Shown piece after piece: positions 32,701-43,081 of a DNA stretch of 45,105 bases. A program made the translations under genes and the position numbers. Under the pieces are notes generated by a model. It was not told where the DNA came from. It made no database searches and was given only the letters and a program-made list of their open reading frames with translations. The stretch's first letter is position 1. Each line of letters begins with the position of its first letter. This stretch comes from Emmonsiellopsis sp. PD_33 (Eukaryota > Ascomycota > Eurotiomycetes > Onygenales > Ajellomycetaceae): contig JANTQF010000290.1 in NCBI GenBank assembly GCA_032988165.1, forward strand, positions 1-45,105. The letters run 5' to 3'.

Positions 32701-33639
32701 TCATAATTCCCCAGCTGGACATTCCCTGAGTGTCTGCAACTTCCCGTAAACTTGGCCTTGCACACGGTGGAAGTAGGCTGAGCGTTGGAGATTATTGTCG
32801 CGATAGAAATCAAAAGGCTCAAGTGGGTTTGCTGCCATCTGTAGCTCGTGGCGTTCCTCTTGGGGTATATCTGACAACACCAGAAACATGAGGACGATGG
32901 ACATACTTATGTCGAGATGATCAAGCCTTGAGGAGACTCCGAGGAAGAACTGAGCGTCAGGGATGTATGTGTGAGGGGTAGCCAGCACATCGGTCTGGGC
33001 AATATCGAAGTCGATTAATTTCAGCCGCCCTTGTCCATTTAACATGATATTACCAGTCCTAATATCACAATGATACATGTGGGCAGTCTGATGAAGATAT
33101 TCGACTGTCTCTTGGATAAATCCTGGAAGCAGTTCCTTCACCTGTTCCTCCATGGGAGAAACAGGGCATTGATAAAGTCTCTCCATTCCAAACCCAGCAA
33201 AACGGCCCTCGACGGTCACGATGCTCAGTAAACGAACAACATTGTCGTTGTTTATTAGTCCAGATAAGAACTTCGCATCGTAATGTACGTTTCTGGTCTT
33301 CCACCCAGCAAGCTTGAAAACGGTGTCCTGGTATTCCGAGCCAGAGGCAAACTCTATGGGTAAACACTCGCTCCATGGCCCGTGTTTCATGGCATAGTAG
33401 TCAATGCGTGGTGTATCAGGAAAGTCACTGGCGACAAGGGGGATGGTGTTTTCTCTTGTAAACCTCTTTTTATAGGTAACAGTCTTTCCCGTCACTTTTG
33501 TGGTATCGTCAAGCAGGGGTAGGGTGCTGAGGTCAATAGCGAGCGGCCCAGTAATGATGACTTGCTTCCCGTCTTTGGACAGATAGCGATTTTCGCCGCA
33601 CTCGCCCACGTTCAGGAAACCGTCAGCGAACACTGCCAT
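32701..33639 (-). CDS. Atypical protein-kinase-like protein
   Basis: A single open frame of 312 residues. Recognisable kinase features are a catalytic-loop-like HCDIRTGNIML (His190, Asp192, Asn197), a DFG-like LIDFD at 208-212 with Asp in place of Gly, and a possible ATP-binding Lys109 in VFKLAGWK, followed by a helix and the EEQVKELLPGFIQETVEYLHQ helix before the loop. The N-terminal 100 residues are unlike a standard N-lobe, and no glycine-rich loop is obvious. The C-terminal lobe is short, without a clear APE motif. It looks like one of the divergent kinase families expanded in some Onygenales, but the exact family cannot be named by eye. It is convergent with the APH-like gene. An extra upstream exon cannot be excluded. 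Confidence 0.7.
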   Translation of the reverse strand: MAVFADGFLNVGECGENRYLSKDGKQVIITGPLAIDLSTLPLLDDTTKVTGKTVTYKKRFTRENTIPLVASDFPDTPRIDYYAMKHGPWSECLPIEFASGSEYQDTVFKLAGWKTRNVHYDAKFLSGLINNDNVVRLLSIVTVEGRFAGFGMERLYQCPVSPMEEQVKELLPGFIQETVEYLHQTAHMYHCDIRTGNIMLNGQGRLKLIDFDIAQTDVLATPHTYIPDAQFFLGVSSRLDHLDISMSIVLMFLVLSDIPQEERHELQMAANPLEPFDFYRDNNLQRSAYFHRVQGQVYGKLQTLRECPAGEL

Positions 33640-36600
33640 GTTTCGTTGGCCATGCGGCGGTGATACACTGAGCTCTGGGAGTAGCAGAGGTCTGGAGAAG
33701 AAAAAGAATGAATGAGTGTCAAAAGGAGCTTTAAGGTAATGCTGTTGTGGAGATAAATAATCTCAACCACGGGCCATTTTGATTCCGGGCCTCCTACGTT
33801 TAACTATAGATTTTACATTTTACCATCTGCTCAACCTCTTCAACTCCACAGCAAGCTTGTTAAGTTGTCTGTCAACCGCCAACCGCCAACCACCAGCACC
33901 CAGGTTTATGACGGATGCTTGGTTGATCGTTCTTCGTCCTTTCACTGATAGAAAGGAATGCCCCCTCCCCAGCCTTGTGAACCACATTGGCATTTATTTT
34001 CATATCACCCCTGGACTAGTATGTACACCTACTATCTCTACATGCATAGATGCTTCCGACGAATCGAAACTCTTTGCGATCCGACCCATGATGACAGGTC
34101 ACAGCCACGGTCATTCATCTATCGTGCCTTCACCATGCCCTTGGTAGGTCTTTACTCCCTTGCAACCATGCGCCGCGCAGCAGCCTTGAGAATATGGGGT
34201 AATTCTTATTAACTGGACTTCATTCAGCCGCTAGAAATATTTTCTTCCTTGGTTTAACCCTTGCTCCCTTTCCTTCCTTGTGTAATTTGACCGGTAGTTG
34301 GTTGGAAAAGAAGTACTTGTAATTTCGGATATAGTTCCCTTCGAAGACGCTGGTAAGCGGCAGAGTTAGATGGCGGCCAATTTTTTTTTAAAAAGGCAAA
34401 GATAAACTTGCCCTGCTTCATCTACCATGACGCGTAGGGCTGGGAGCGGAGATGATGCCAATAAGTAAGACAAGACAAAGTCCTGCGTGGGAAAGTGATA
34501 TGTGAAAGACAATGTCTTTTATCCGACATGGGAAAGCCGAACTATTGAAAAAAAAAGCCGAGAGATGCCTGGTCCGGGCTCAATATGTCCGAGCTTCTAA
34601 ACTCCCTGCCAGTGTTGTCGGATCCTATATTGGTGGTGTCTTAGAAGGAAGCTTGAACGCGCCAACCCTTGTGATAGTTAGAACCCATAATCCCTTGCCG
34701 TGGTGTCTCATAGTATGGTCTTCTAGAAAGCAGATCAGAATTGATCGGTAGACACTTACCGAATCAAACCCTTGTCAGCCGCCATGATCGACTGCCAGCT
34801 AACTAACTGGGTAGATCAGGCAGGGTTGTAAAGCTGGATTAATGTCCTCGTCCGTCTCTCTGATATAGCTAAACAATTCTTGGGCTCCTATTTTGAACTC
34901 AGACATCTCAAATTTTTACTGAGATTCTTTAATAGCCAGGTGCATTGCTGTCTTGGTACTAACCTGAATCCTAGTCAGTCCATAATAAATGCCATTCATA
35001 TTCATCCAGGGGAGCTTATACCACATGGAGACCATATTCTAGTGATAGTATGCCAAAGCTGTTCTTATTAGGCACTGTATCTTCTAGCACGAGCCTCCAG
35101 AAGATTATATGTGTATGCTTCAAGGGTCTGCTTCCAGACGTTGGCCCCTAGGCATTGGTTCTTGAATTGTCCGTGGAACACTCAGATCGCATCTTGCAGG
35201 AGCTTTAATATTGCCAGTATGGTTAGCAGGCGTATTTCCATTCCGAAAGACCGGAACAATGATGGAGATAATCGGGAATACAATGCCAAAATCCTGCTTC
35301 GGGATTTCCCCAAGCATTCTATAGAACCGGGGGGGAGGGGGCATGTCTAAAAGATCTCCATTATGAGCTTCATGATCAGCAATGATGTCTTAACTCGGGC
35401 TAAAGAGCCAGGAATAATTAGATATTAAGACGCCAAACCCGTCCAGGCACAGCTGTAGCTTGGGATATAATAACCTCCACTACAGCATGTCTCACAGGGT
35501 TTAAAGCCGCTAATTATGAGAAGGGTCTGTCTGTCCCATGTTTGGATATGCTTCTTTTGACGGCTGGAAGTAAATCGATCAGAGCTTAAACCTCACCAGT
35601 TATTTTCTCCGCTTGGATATTAGGAGGTTGCCATAGCTGTCCTAGCACGTAGATCCCCCGATGGCGCTTAGAATGCCTTAAACTATGTAACTATTTATCC
35701 CATTTGATTGCGGACTCTCCGCAAGGACATCAGGGAGACTCCATATTCTATTCGGACTATTCCGTATTGTTGTGAATTGAACCGGGCGTACAATTGCGAA
35801 ATGTCACCGAATGGGATCTCACGGGTTGGGCCGAAAAGCCAAAACGGTGATGAAACTATTTTGTTTCGGAGGAGGTGAGAAGTTGAGATCTGTCAGAGGA
35901 AAAGCGTTGACTCTTTGACCTTTGCATCGCTTCAAAGTTGTTTTAGCGCGTCGCCTGCTCGACAGATCTAGATAACAGCCTGTGATGATGCCCGCTGTCA
36001 CAATTAGTTACTACAATTACTCGCGGTTATTGCCCCGTTGAATCCTCTGGTATTATTATCATTGCTTGATCAGAGAGGTCTTATGTTTCCCGGTTGACTC
36101 GAGGATATGTAAAGGTGGGACTTGGTGTTTTCAAGGGACGGCGTCGCCCTTTTGATATCCCAAACCTCGCCCCGGACCAACCGAGAGGCTGGCAGAAACG
36201 GCTCAGAAATAAACTCTGGGCCTTCGTGAGGTTAGAACTTAGGGTGAGGTTCGCATGTTTCTTGCAGGTATCTATTCTCATCTTGCATGGTCCGCACCAA
36301 CCGAGGAGATTAGGCCGTGATAGTTACCCCCCTCCATTCTTTGTTAGTTGCGGGCATTTGGGACACATTTCACCCTCATCATCTTGGTCTTTTTTTTTGT
36401 CCCGCATGCCGGTGATTCCGATGTTATAATTAATCGCGGGGGCATCGCAGCCGCCGCAAATTAGCACCGAGGCTAGTCTCGCGGGCGTGTTTCAACATCG
36501 ATATTCGGCCACTCAGAACAAGGCCTGGATACCTTGCCATGAAATGAACATCTTCCTTCTGAAAAGCCTGAGCCCGGGGTGAGCCGTCTCCAGCCTCCAT

Positions 36601-38783
36601 GGATGATGTCCCCCACTGGTGCATTCGAATGGGTGATACACAGTGCCGGCCAGGGTATCATGTCTCATGCCGAAGAGCTCGTGTGCAACGACAGGGCATG
36701 ATTCCACCCTGGACGAAGCCGTGATACAAGGCGGAGTGACCAGAACCTTTGTCAATGACGCCCGCTTGTAACATTTGTTGCGATTCGAGAATACCAGCCG
36801 CCTGGAACGCCGACTTGATCCTCCATCACCATGAAGAGAAGAAAATGACATCAAATTTACTAGTTATTCAGGCACACCTGGGACCAATGAGGCGGCCGAC
36901 CTAATTTTAGCGCCAGGGGCGTCCAGTTCATCCTCCTGGACCACGGGTTTGAAGTAGATATCCCTAGACCTGCACGATACATCATCCGATTAAATAGACA
37001 ATATAAAAACCTCACAGGTAGTTAGCCAATCCAAAACCCACGGACTGGCGTTGAAACCGAGTTGTGTGGAGGATTCGAATCAAATAAATAGTTATTTCAG
37101 CATTTATCTAGCTTGCCATTTGTTTAAAATTGTCGATCTCGGCTTTGTTTGAAGTCTCTCCAGTTTCTCTCTAGCCTGCAACCGTGACGCGACTTGCACC
37201 GTAATTTCTGCCCTCAGGACCCGGCGGAGACGCCTTAGCTGTTACAGCCTCAAGCAATTAAGATGATTAGGGAGCATGCAACGGAGCCCACCTCGACGCC
37301 TGGCCTCCACCGTCGAACCGCATGGCATGGAATGATGGCATCCCAGGACAGCCCGATGGTCCTGGCCATTTCGCATCCAACCGAGCGAAGCTCCCTGTCG
37401 ACGACGAGAACCACGAGCAGGATGGGCCCGACGAGTGAAACAGAACCCTGCGCATGTGGATTTTGGCCCTCTCAATCCCAGTTGGCAATCGACGTGGAGG
37501 TCGCGCAGTCGCGAAAGTCCAGCATGTTTGTTTTCGCCCTGCTATCCCGGCCGTGCTTCTAGACTGGACTGACTGCATGTCCGCTCTCCACTCTGTGGCC
37601 GGCATCTTGTGATTCCAGAAGTCGCAAAAGGAGGCGTCTCGGTGCAGAAACCCCCCTCGGCGCGCCGTTGAGGTTTGTCAAGCCTTCGCGGTATGTCCCC
37701 ATGCGCATTGCTCGGTGCCAACGACGCCGCCCTCCTCTCACGAAGCCCGCCGCCGTTGTCTGCTATTCCAGGGCCTTCTTTTGTTCCTGGGAAATCGCGT
37801 CGTACCCGGCTTTGCCGTTTGTATATATACGCCTTTGTATGGGTGGCTTCCTTTCTTCTCCTGGCCGTGGGAAGGTTGGCACTTTTGTGGAATCGCGAAA
37901 GCCATATCTGTTCGTCGACCGAGCCATATATCCTTTTCTCCGGCACTTCGAAACGCCTTGTTTCGCAGGATTGCGTCTGTGATATATGCCATCTCCCTTC
38001 TCGAGTCTCGAGCCCGGACATCTGTAAGATTGTCGCCTAGAACAAGGCCCATCCCCCAGTCCAATTTTAGCTGAGGGCTAACGGCCGCCATCCTGGGGCA
38101 GCAGTGTTTCTCTTCAAGCGGCCGCTAGCTCTTGAAAGCCATCCCATCATTTAATTTGATGATGCGGGTTGGAAAAAACGGCCCTTATTATTCAGTCCTC
38201 CTGCTGCTGCCAACCCTCTTTTAGCCCAACCACCCCTCTGGTCCGGCATCCCAGTCTTGTCCTATCTGCAAATGTCTATTTTGACTAACGGCTATAATAA
38301 CACTACTATGCACTACTGCTTGTCATTTCTTTCATCAAGACGTTTGAGAAGTTCTCGTTTCGCGAATCCCCGAACTCAGCCCTAAGGAAATCCGAATAAT
38401 GACCCTCAACATTGGTCTTTACTTTTCAAGCAATAAGTTACCCGCCTTTTAACTTGGTCAGTCGTTCTTCATACGAGGCGGGGTGGTTTGCCATTTTTTC
38501 ACCCTGGTTTGAGTTGCATCACTGCCGCCTTCCACTGCTCCGCGTTCTATTTACCTCCTCCCTTTTCCCGAACACAGCACCTTCGACAAGAAAGGAAGAA
38601 AAAATATATACACGCGACCCAAACTTCACACGCGCATACTGGCTTCTCGATATACGAAGGAAGAAAATCAAACCCACTCTAAAAGACGGGACGCCCTTTC
38701 GGATTTCCAGCGCGCAGCGCTGATTCTACCATACGATTTTATTGCGCATCATCGGGTAGCCTGCTAGGGCTTTATAGCTCTAG
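33640..38783. other. 5 kb gene-poor region
   Basis: Only unrelated short frames are present. The part 34800-36050 is AT-rich with many stops in all frames and could be decayed sequence. The segment 37200-38100 is more GC-rich with several overlapping open frames on both strands, none recognisable. The distal part, pyrimidine-rich around 38500-38600, probably includes the promoter, long leader and an undetected first exon of the Myb/SANT gene. Confidence 0.5.
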
Positions 38784-39933
38784 CAGCGCCGGTGCACAAC
38801 CGCGACGCTGGCGGATCCATATCGAGACTATCACCTTGATTTCTCGACACAGGAGCAGTCGAAAGCCCAAGAGCAACAGAGTCAGCTAGTCTATCAATCA
38901 AATCAACAGTCTCCACAAACGCTTCATCATGGGGCGAGGACTGATGTTGCCTTCCTCCCAGGTGGCCAGCATCATCAATCCTTTCAGCAGCAGCAGCAAC
39001 AGCAGCAGCCGTCCCATCACCGGCAACAGTCGCAACAGCAGCAACACGGGCAGCCGGGTGCTGTTGCGTTGTCCTCTGCAGGCCCCCACAGCAACATCCG
39101 CGACCTCCAGCCGCCTGTTCTACTTCCCGGGCAGATGGTAGCACCACAACTCCCTCCTCACTTTAACTCCGGACCTGTTCCGATGTATGCGAGTAAGGGA
39201 CAGGGGACGAAAAGAGCTCGAATCGATGACGGCCCTAGCCAGGACCGCGACGATCACACGGCAGGACTTAGCCTTTCCATGCTCTCCGACACATCTCACG
39301 CCGATGAGCCGCAGTCTGCCGACATGCTGCTGTCTGCTCAATCAGATCACTCCTCGCACCACCAGCCTCCTGGCCAGCACGACTACCAACCCTCTCCATT
39401 ACACCAGCAACACCATCACCACCACCGATTGCCCTCGCAAGCCGCACTTGCTGGGGCCCAGCGCTCCGATGCAGATCTGACATCACCTGGGGGTGCGTCT
39501 GGGCCCCCGAGTGTGGTTGGCCAGCCTGGAATGCCAGATCCAGCGCCACGACCGCGAGGACCAAAATTGAAGTTTACTCCGGAGGAAGATTCTTTGCTTG
39601 TTGAGCTGAAGGAAAACAAAAATTTGACATGGAAGCAAATTGCGGATTTCTTTCCTGGCCGGACCAGCGGCACCCTGCAAGTCCGGTACTGCACAAAACT
39701 GAAGGCAAAGGCAACAGTATGGACGGATGAGATGGTACGACAGTCACCCCTTTCCAAGAACGCCAATGATTTGTCGAAGAAACGCTTATGGGTTGGGCTG
39801 ACCTTTACTGTAGGTGCAACGGTTGCGTAACGCGATCCACGAGTACGAAAATGATCGCTGGCGTGTGATCGCGAATAAGGTTGGGAGTGGGTTCTCACCT
39901 ACAGCATGTCGAGAGAAAGCCGAGGAGCTGTAG
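38784..39933 (+). CDS. Q/H-rich Myb/SANT-domain DNA-binding protein, 5' end unresolved
   Basis: The open frame begins after TAG 38781-38783 and has no ATG before 39183, so an upstream exon is likely, possibly joined at the CTAG/CAG acceptors at 38783/38786. The visible part has at least 355 residues. The intron 39735-39813 (donor GTACGA, acceptor CTGTAG) is removed between two SANT repeats. Repeat 1 is KLKFTPEEDSLLVELKE...LTWKQIADFFPGRT (about 39564-39705), a typical Myb helix pattern. Repeat 2 is LRNAIHEYENDRWRVIANKVG in the last exon, which ends at TAG 39931-39933. The N-terminal half is rich in Gln and His, with a run of eight Gln at 38985-39008 and a His run in HQQHHHHHRL. It is likely a nuclear DNA-binding regulator; target unknown. 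Confidence 0.8.
38985..39008 (+). repeat. CAG/CAA repeat encoding eight Gln
   Basis: Seven CAG codons and one CAA in the coding frame of the Myb/SANT gene, within a longer Gln-rich segment. Length polymorphism between strains would be expected. Confidence 0.8.
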
Positions 39934-41796
39934 AGAAGCGGTCACAGAAAACTTCCCGTACTGGGTTCCTCAGAAATTTCTACGATACATTTGGGAATTT
40001 TCTCCCTGTGGACATGTGCGACTAGGGATGTACCTCTCTTTGTCCGAGGTATTGCATTAGATGCTGTTTGCTTTCCTCCGCCTTGTTGTCCAAACGGTCA
40101 CAAAAGAAACTCTCTCCAATCTCCATCTGTATTTCGTTGATCTATATCCCGCCCCCTGTCTCTGTCCTTGCATCCTCATAAGAACCGACAACGGCGGCTG
40201 TCTTGGGGCGTACGAGAGACCCTGAATCCCCTCAGACCAAAGACAACGCATATGAAAACGACGGCTGAGACTTTTGGCGGGTGCTGGAAATCCGAAACAA
40301 TAGAATAGCAAAGTCTATAAAGTCACACGGGTAGCAAGCTACTGTCCTTGCCATCACGAGTCGTCCCCGAACCTTTTCCGTTCTATGCAGCATACGAGAG
40401 TCTGTGACTATCCCCTGGCTACTACGCTTATCTACCCATTTTTGACCGATGATACATCAAGTGAATGGGCTTGGTAGAAAATTGGCATTGTGCGATGATG
40501 ATACCCCTTTTCTTATAAAACTTTTATACCTGTCATTTGGAAGGGGGGGAATTGGGAACCTTTCGTTTCACTGATCACACTCATTGTTCCACTTTCCTAA
40601 TTCTAGTTTCTTTCGGATGGGGGTTCTATTTGGTTCTAATTAAAGGTTGACGGGCAAACCTGGTTGGGGGTCTTCCATTCTATGTTGTTTTGCTACTTTT
40701 ATTTTTGAAGCCGTGCGTTTTACTTGTTCTTAATTGTTTTATTCCACCTTTTTTTTGTTCTCTACAATTCGAGTCGGCCCAATCCTCCTCGGAACAGTGG
40801 CCGTACGCTTCTTCCCTATTATTCGGTTTTCTTTGTGCTTCATATATACCACTTGGGATTCCATTTGTCAGTTACCAAACATATAGAATGAGGGGGACTT
40901 GATACGAAGGGGTGAGAAGTGAATGCCAGCGGCTTTGTATCGCGTCAATTCTTTTTCATCCCGCTTCTTGTGCACGGTTTGTTTGTTTGCTCCATGCATG
41001 ATATGGGGGGAGTGTACAAGGAAACGGACAGGTAGTCCGGCGAAGGAGGTATAGGGAGCTCAGCTACCTGAAAATTGGGGAGCTAGATCCGACTCAGTTA
41101 CACACAACAGTAACCGTTTTTCTCCTCGACTGTTTGACACTGTGTGAGGATGCGGCTTTGTGTGGCCCTGAGTCGGGTGTTTATTTTTGTTTTTTTCAAA
41201 TCAAAATCCCCCCCAAACCCCCCCAACCCCCGCCTCTTGCCCCTGCGGTCTCACCGTTCTGCTTTTATGCATATCAAAAAGCGGATATGGCCGTTTGTTG
41301 TGACATTTTTATGTGCGCCACGTTAGCAATTCCTGCGAACAAGGTTACACGCACGGAGGCTATAGGAGGATACATCACATCATACAGGTCGCAGGGCGTC
41401 AAGGGACAGTTGCAGGCTTGCAGCCCCTCTCCCCCGCTGGTATTTCTGTTGTACACGCCCAGGAGCATCCAAACTCCTGCGTTCTTGGTAGAAGAAGGGC
41501 ATCCAACGGCAGGTTTATAGATAGACGGCCTCTGGTTGGTCGATAGATTTGATATCCCAAAAGGGCAAGTTAGGGCTAGCCCTAACCTTTGTGCCCGACA
41601 GCAAGAGCTTCCAGCCAATAAAATGCGATGAGTCACGTGGTGATCAATGCTTATGTAACAAAGCCAATTCTGCTCGGACGGATCCGGTTGGTGCTGAAGT
41701 CACCTCATCTTCAACCTCATATCCAAATAACCACGACTTGACACCTCCAATCCCGCCCCCCACCACCATTGCACCAAGCCATTGGCAGCCGGGACA
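39934..41796. other. Intergenic between Myb/SANT gene and COX4
   Basis: About 1.9 kb. The proximal part is T-rich (40680-40780), as expected of a 3' UTR. A C-rich run occurs at about 41209-41235. No supported gene or RNA. The last few hundred bases should be the COX4 promoter. Confidence 0.6.
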
Positions 41797-43081
41797 ATGT
41801 TTGTTCAACGAACTGCCTTCGCCCTCGCAAGGCGCACCCCCGTCAAAGCCCTTGCCCGCCGCAGCTTCACAGCCTCTGCCGTCCGATGTATGTGCCCGCC
41901 TTGTTGACATTGCTCCTTCGACCTTTGCATCGGGCCATTGTGTCCCCACCACGGGCATATTTGTCAATTGCTGTTGGGGGATATGCCATTATCATCTACA
42001 TATGGCGGAATCTTGGGCAGAATTTTGCTAACGTGAAGCTTTACGTGCCTGACAGGTGATGCCGCAAAGCCCGGCAAGTGGGATGTCAAGCCCGATCAAC
42101 CCCAGGGAAAACTAGTCACCTTCGATGGTTAGTCAAACCGGACTCTCGCCGATTCAATCCTTTCTTTGGTTTCTTCCGATGGTTATGGACTTTTCCATTG
42201 CTGTTCCAAACCGACGATCGCAACCCTATTCCCGGCCCGAGCGATGCCACATCCCCCCATGTTTGTTCGAATTTGGCTTCTAACCCGTTCACTCGCAGAT
42301 ATCGCGGAGCAGAGCGACCTTCTCGCCCCCGGTGCGAAACCCGGAACCATCCCCACCGACTTCGAGCAATCCACTGGTTTGGAGCGATTGGAACTTTTGG
42401 GAAAGATGCAGGGAATTGATATTTTCGACATGCGGCCTCTGGACGCTTCGAGAAAGGGTGCGTGATATTCCGGTCTTTCCTGTTGCGATTGGGTTGTTAG
42501 GGGGTATTTAACAACGAGGTGGTATGGTGCGGAAAACCGGGAATGGCCGCTAAATCGATTTTTGAATATAACAGGGACCATCGAGAACCCCATTATGGTC
42601 AAGTCTGGCGGAGAAGAGCAATACGCCGGTTGCACCGGTTATCCTGCCGACTCCCATACTGTCATCTGGTTGACGGTAAGAGTGCTTCCAATCTGATACG
42701 TGTCCAGCGGCAACCCCGCTTGCTTTTGGTTTGGCGCCAGTTAATGATTGGATTAACTGATACTCGGTGCTAGCTATCCCGCGACCGTCCAATTGAGCGC
42801 TGCTCAGAGTGCGGTAACGTCCTCAAGATGGAGTATGTTGGACCGGAGGCTGATCCCCATGAGCACGACCATGCCCACCATGATGGTAAGTGGATTCCAA
42901 TTTTCGTCCCACGGCATCCGTACTGTTCATACTCAATATGAATTGGCGGATAAACATTGCCCAACCTATCCTCATAGCTTAAGCAGAATAAGCACTGACA
43001 ATTCCTCTAGAGCACCACCACGCTTACGAAGAACCCAAGACCATGGCCGATTTCGTCAAGCCCGACTACTGGTATAAATAA
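41797..43081 (+). CDS. COX4: Cytochrome c oxidase subunit 4 (yeast Cox4/human COX5B type)
   Basis: Six exons: 41797-41887, 42056-42127, 42299-42457, 42575-42675, 42774-42885 and 43011-43081, giving 201 residues. The introns are 168, 171, 117, 98 and 125 nt, all GT-AG with visible CTAAC-like branch sites in several. The N-terminus (MFVQRTAFALARRTPVKALA, then RRSFTASAV) is an Arg-rich amphipathic mitochondrial targeting peptide with a typical cleavage neighbourhood. The body has DIAEQSDLLAPGAKPGTIPT and GLERLELLGKMQGIDIFDM, then the zinc ligands: Cys in GCTGYPADSH with the following His, and CSEC. A His/Asp-rich insertion (HEHDHAHHDEHHH) precedes the conserved end DFVKPDYWYK. It is a nuclear-encoded zinc-binding structural subunit on the matrix side of complex IV. 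Confidence 0.96.

Noticed and set aside
34860..35400. Possible decayed coding fragment on the minus strand (several stretches of 20-30 codons reading like protein)
   Set aside because: Stops interrupt every frame, no family was recognised, and no splice model connects the pieces.
37542..38091. Overlapping 100-160 codon frames on both strands
   Set aside because: GC-rich sequence with few stops in all frames; none resembles a known protein and no splice sites build a larger model.
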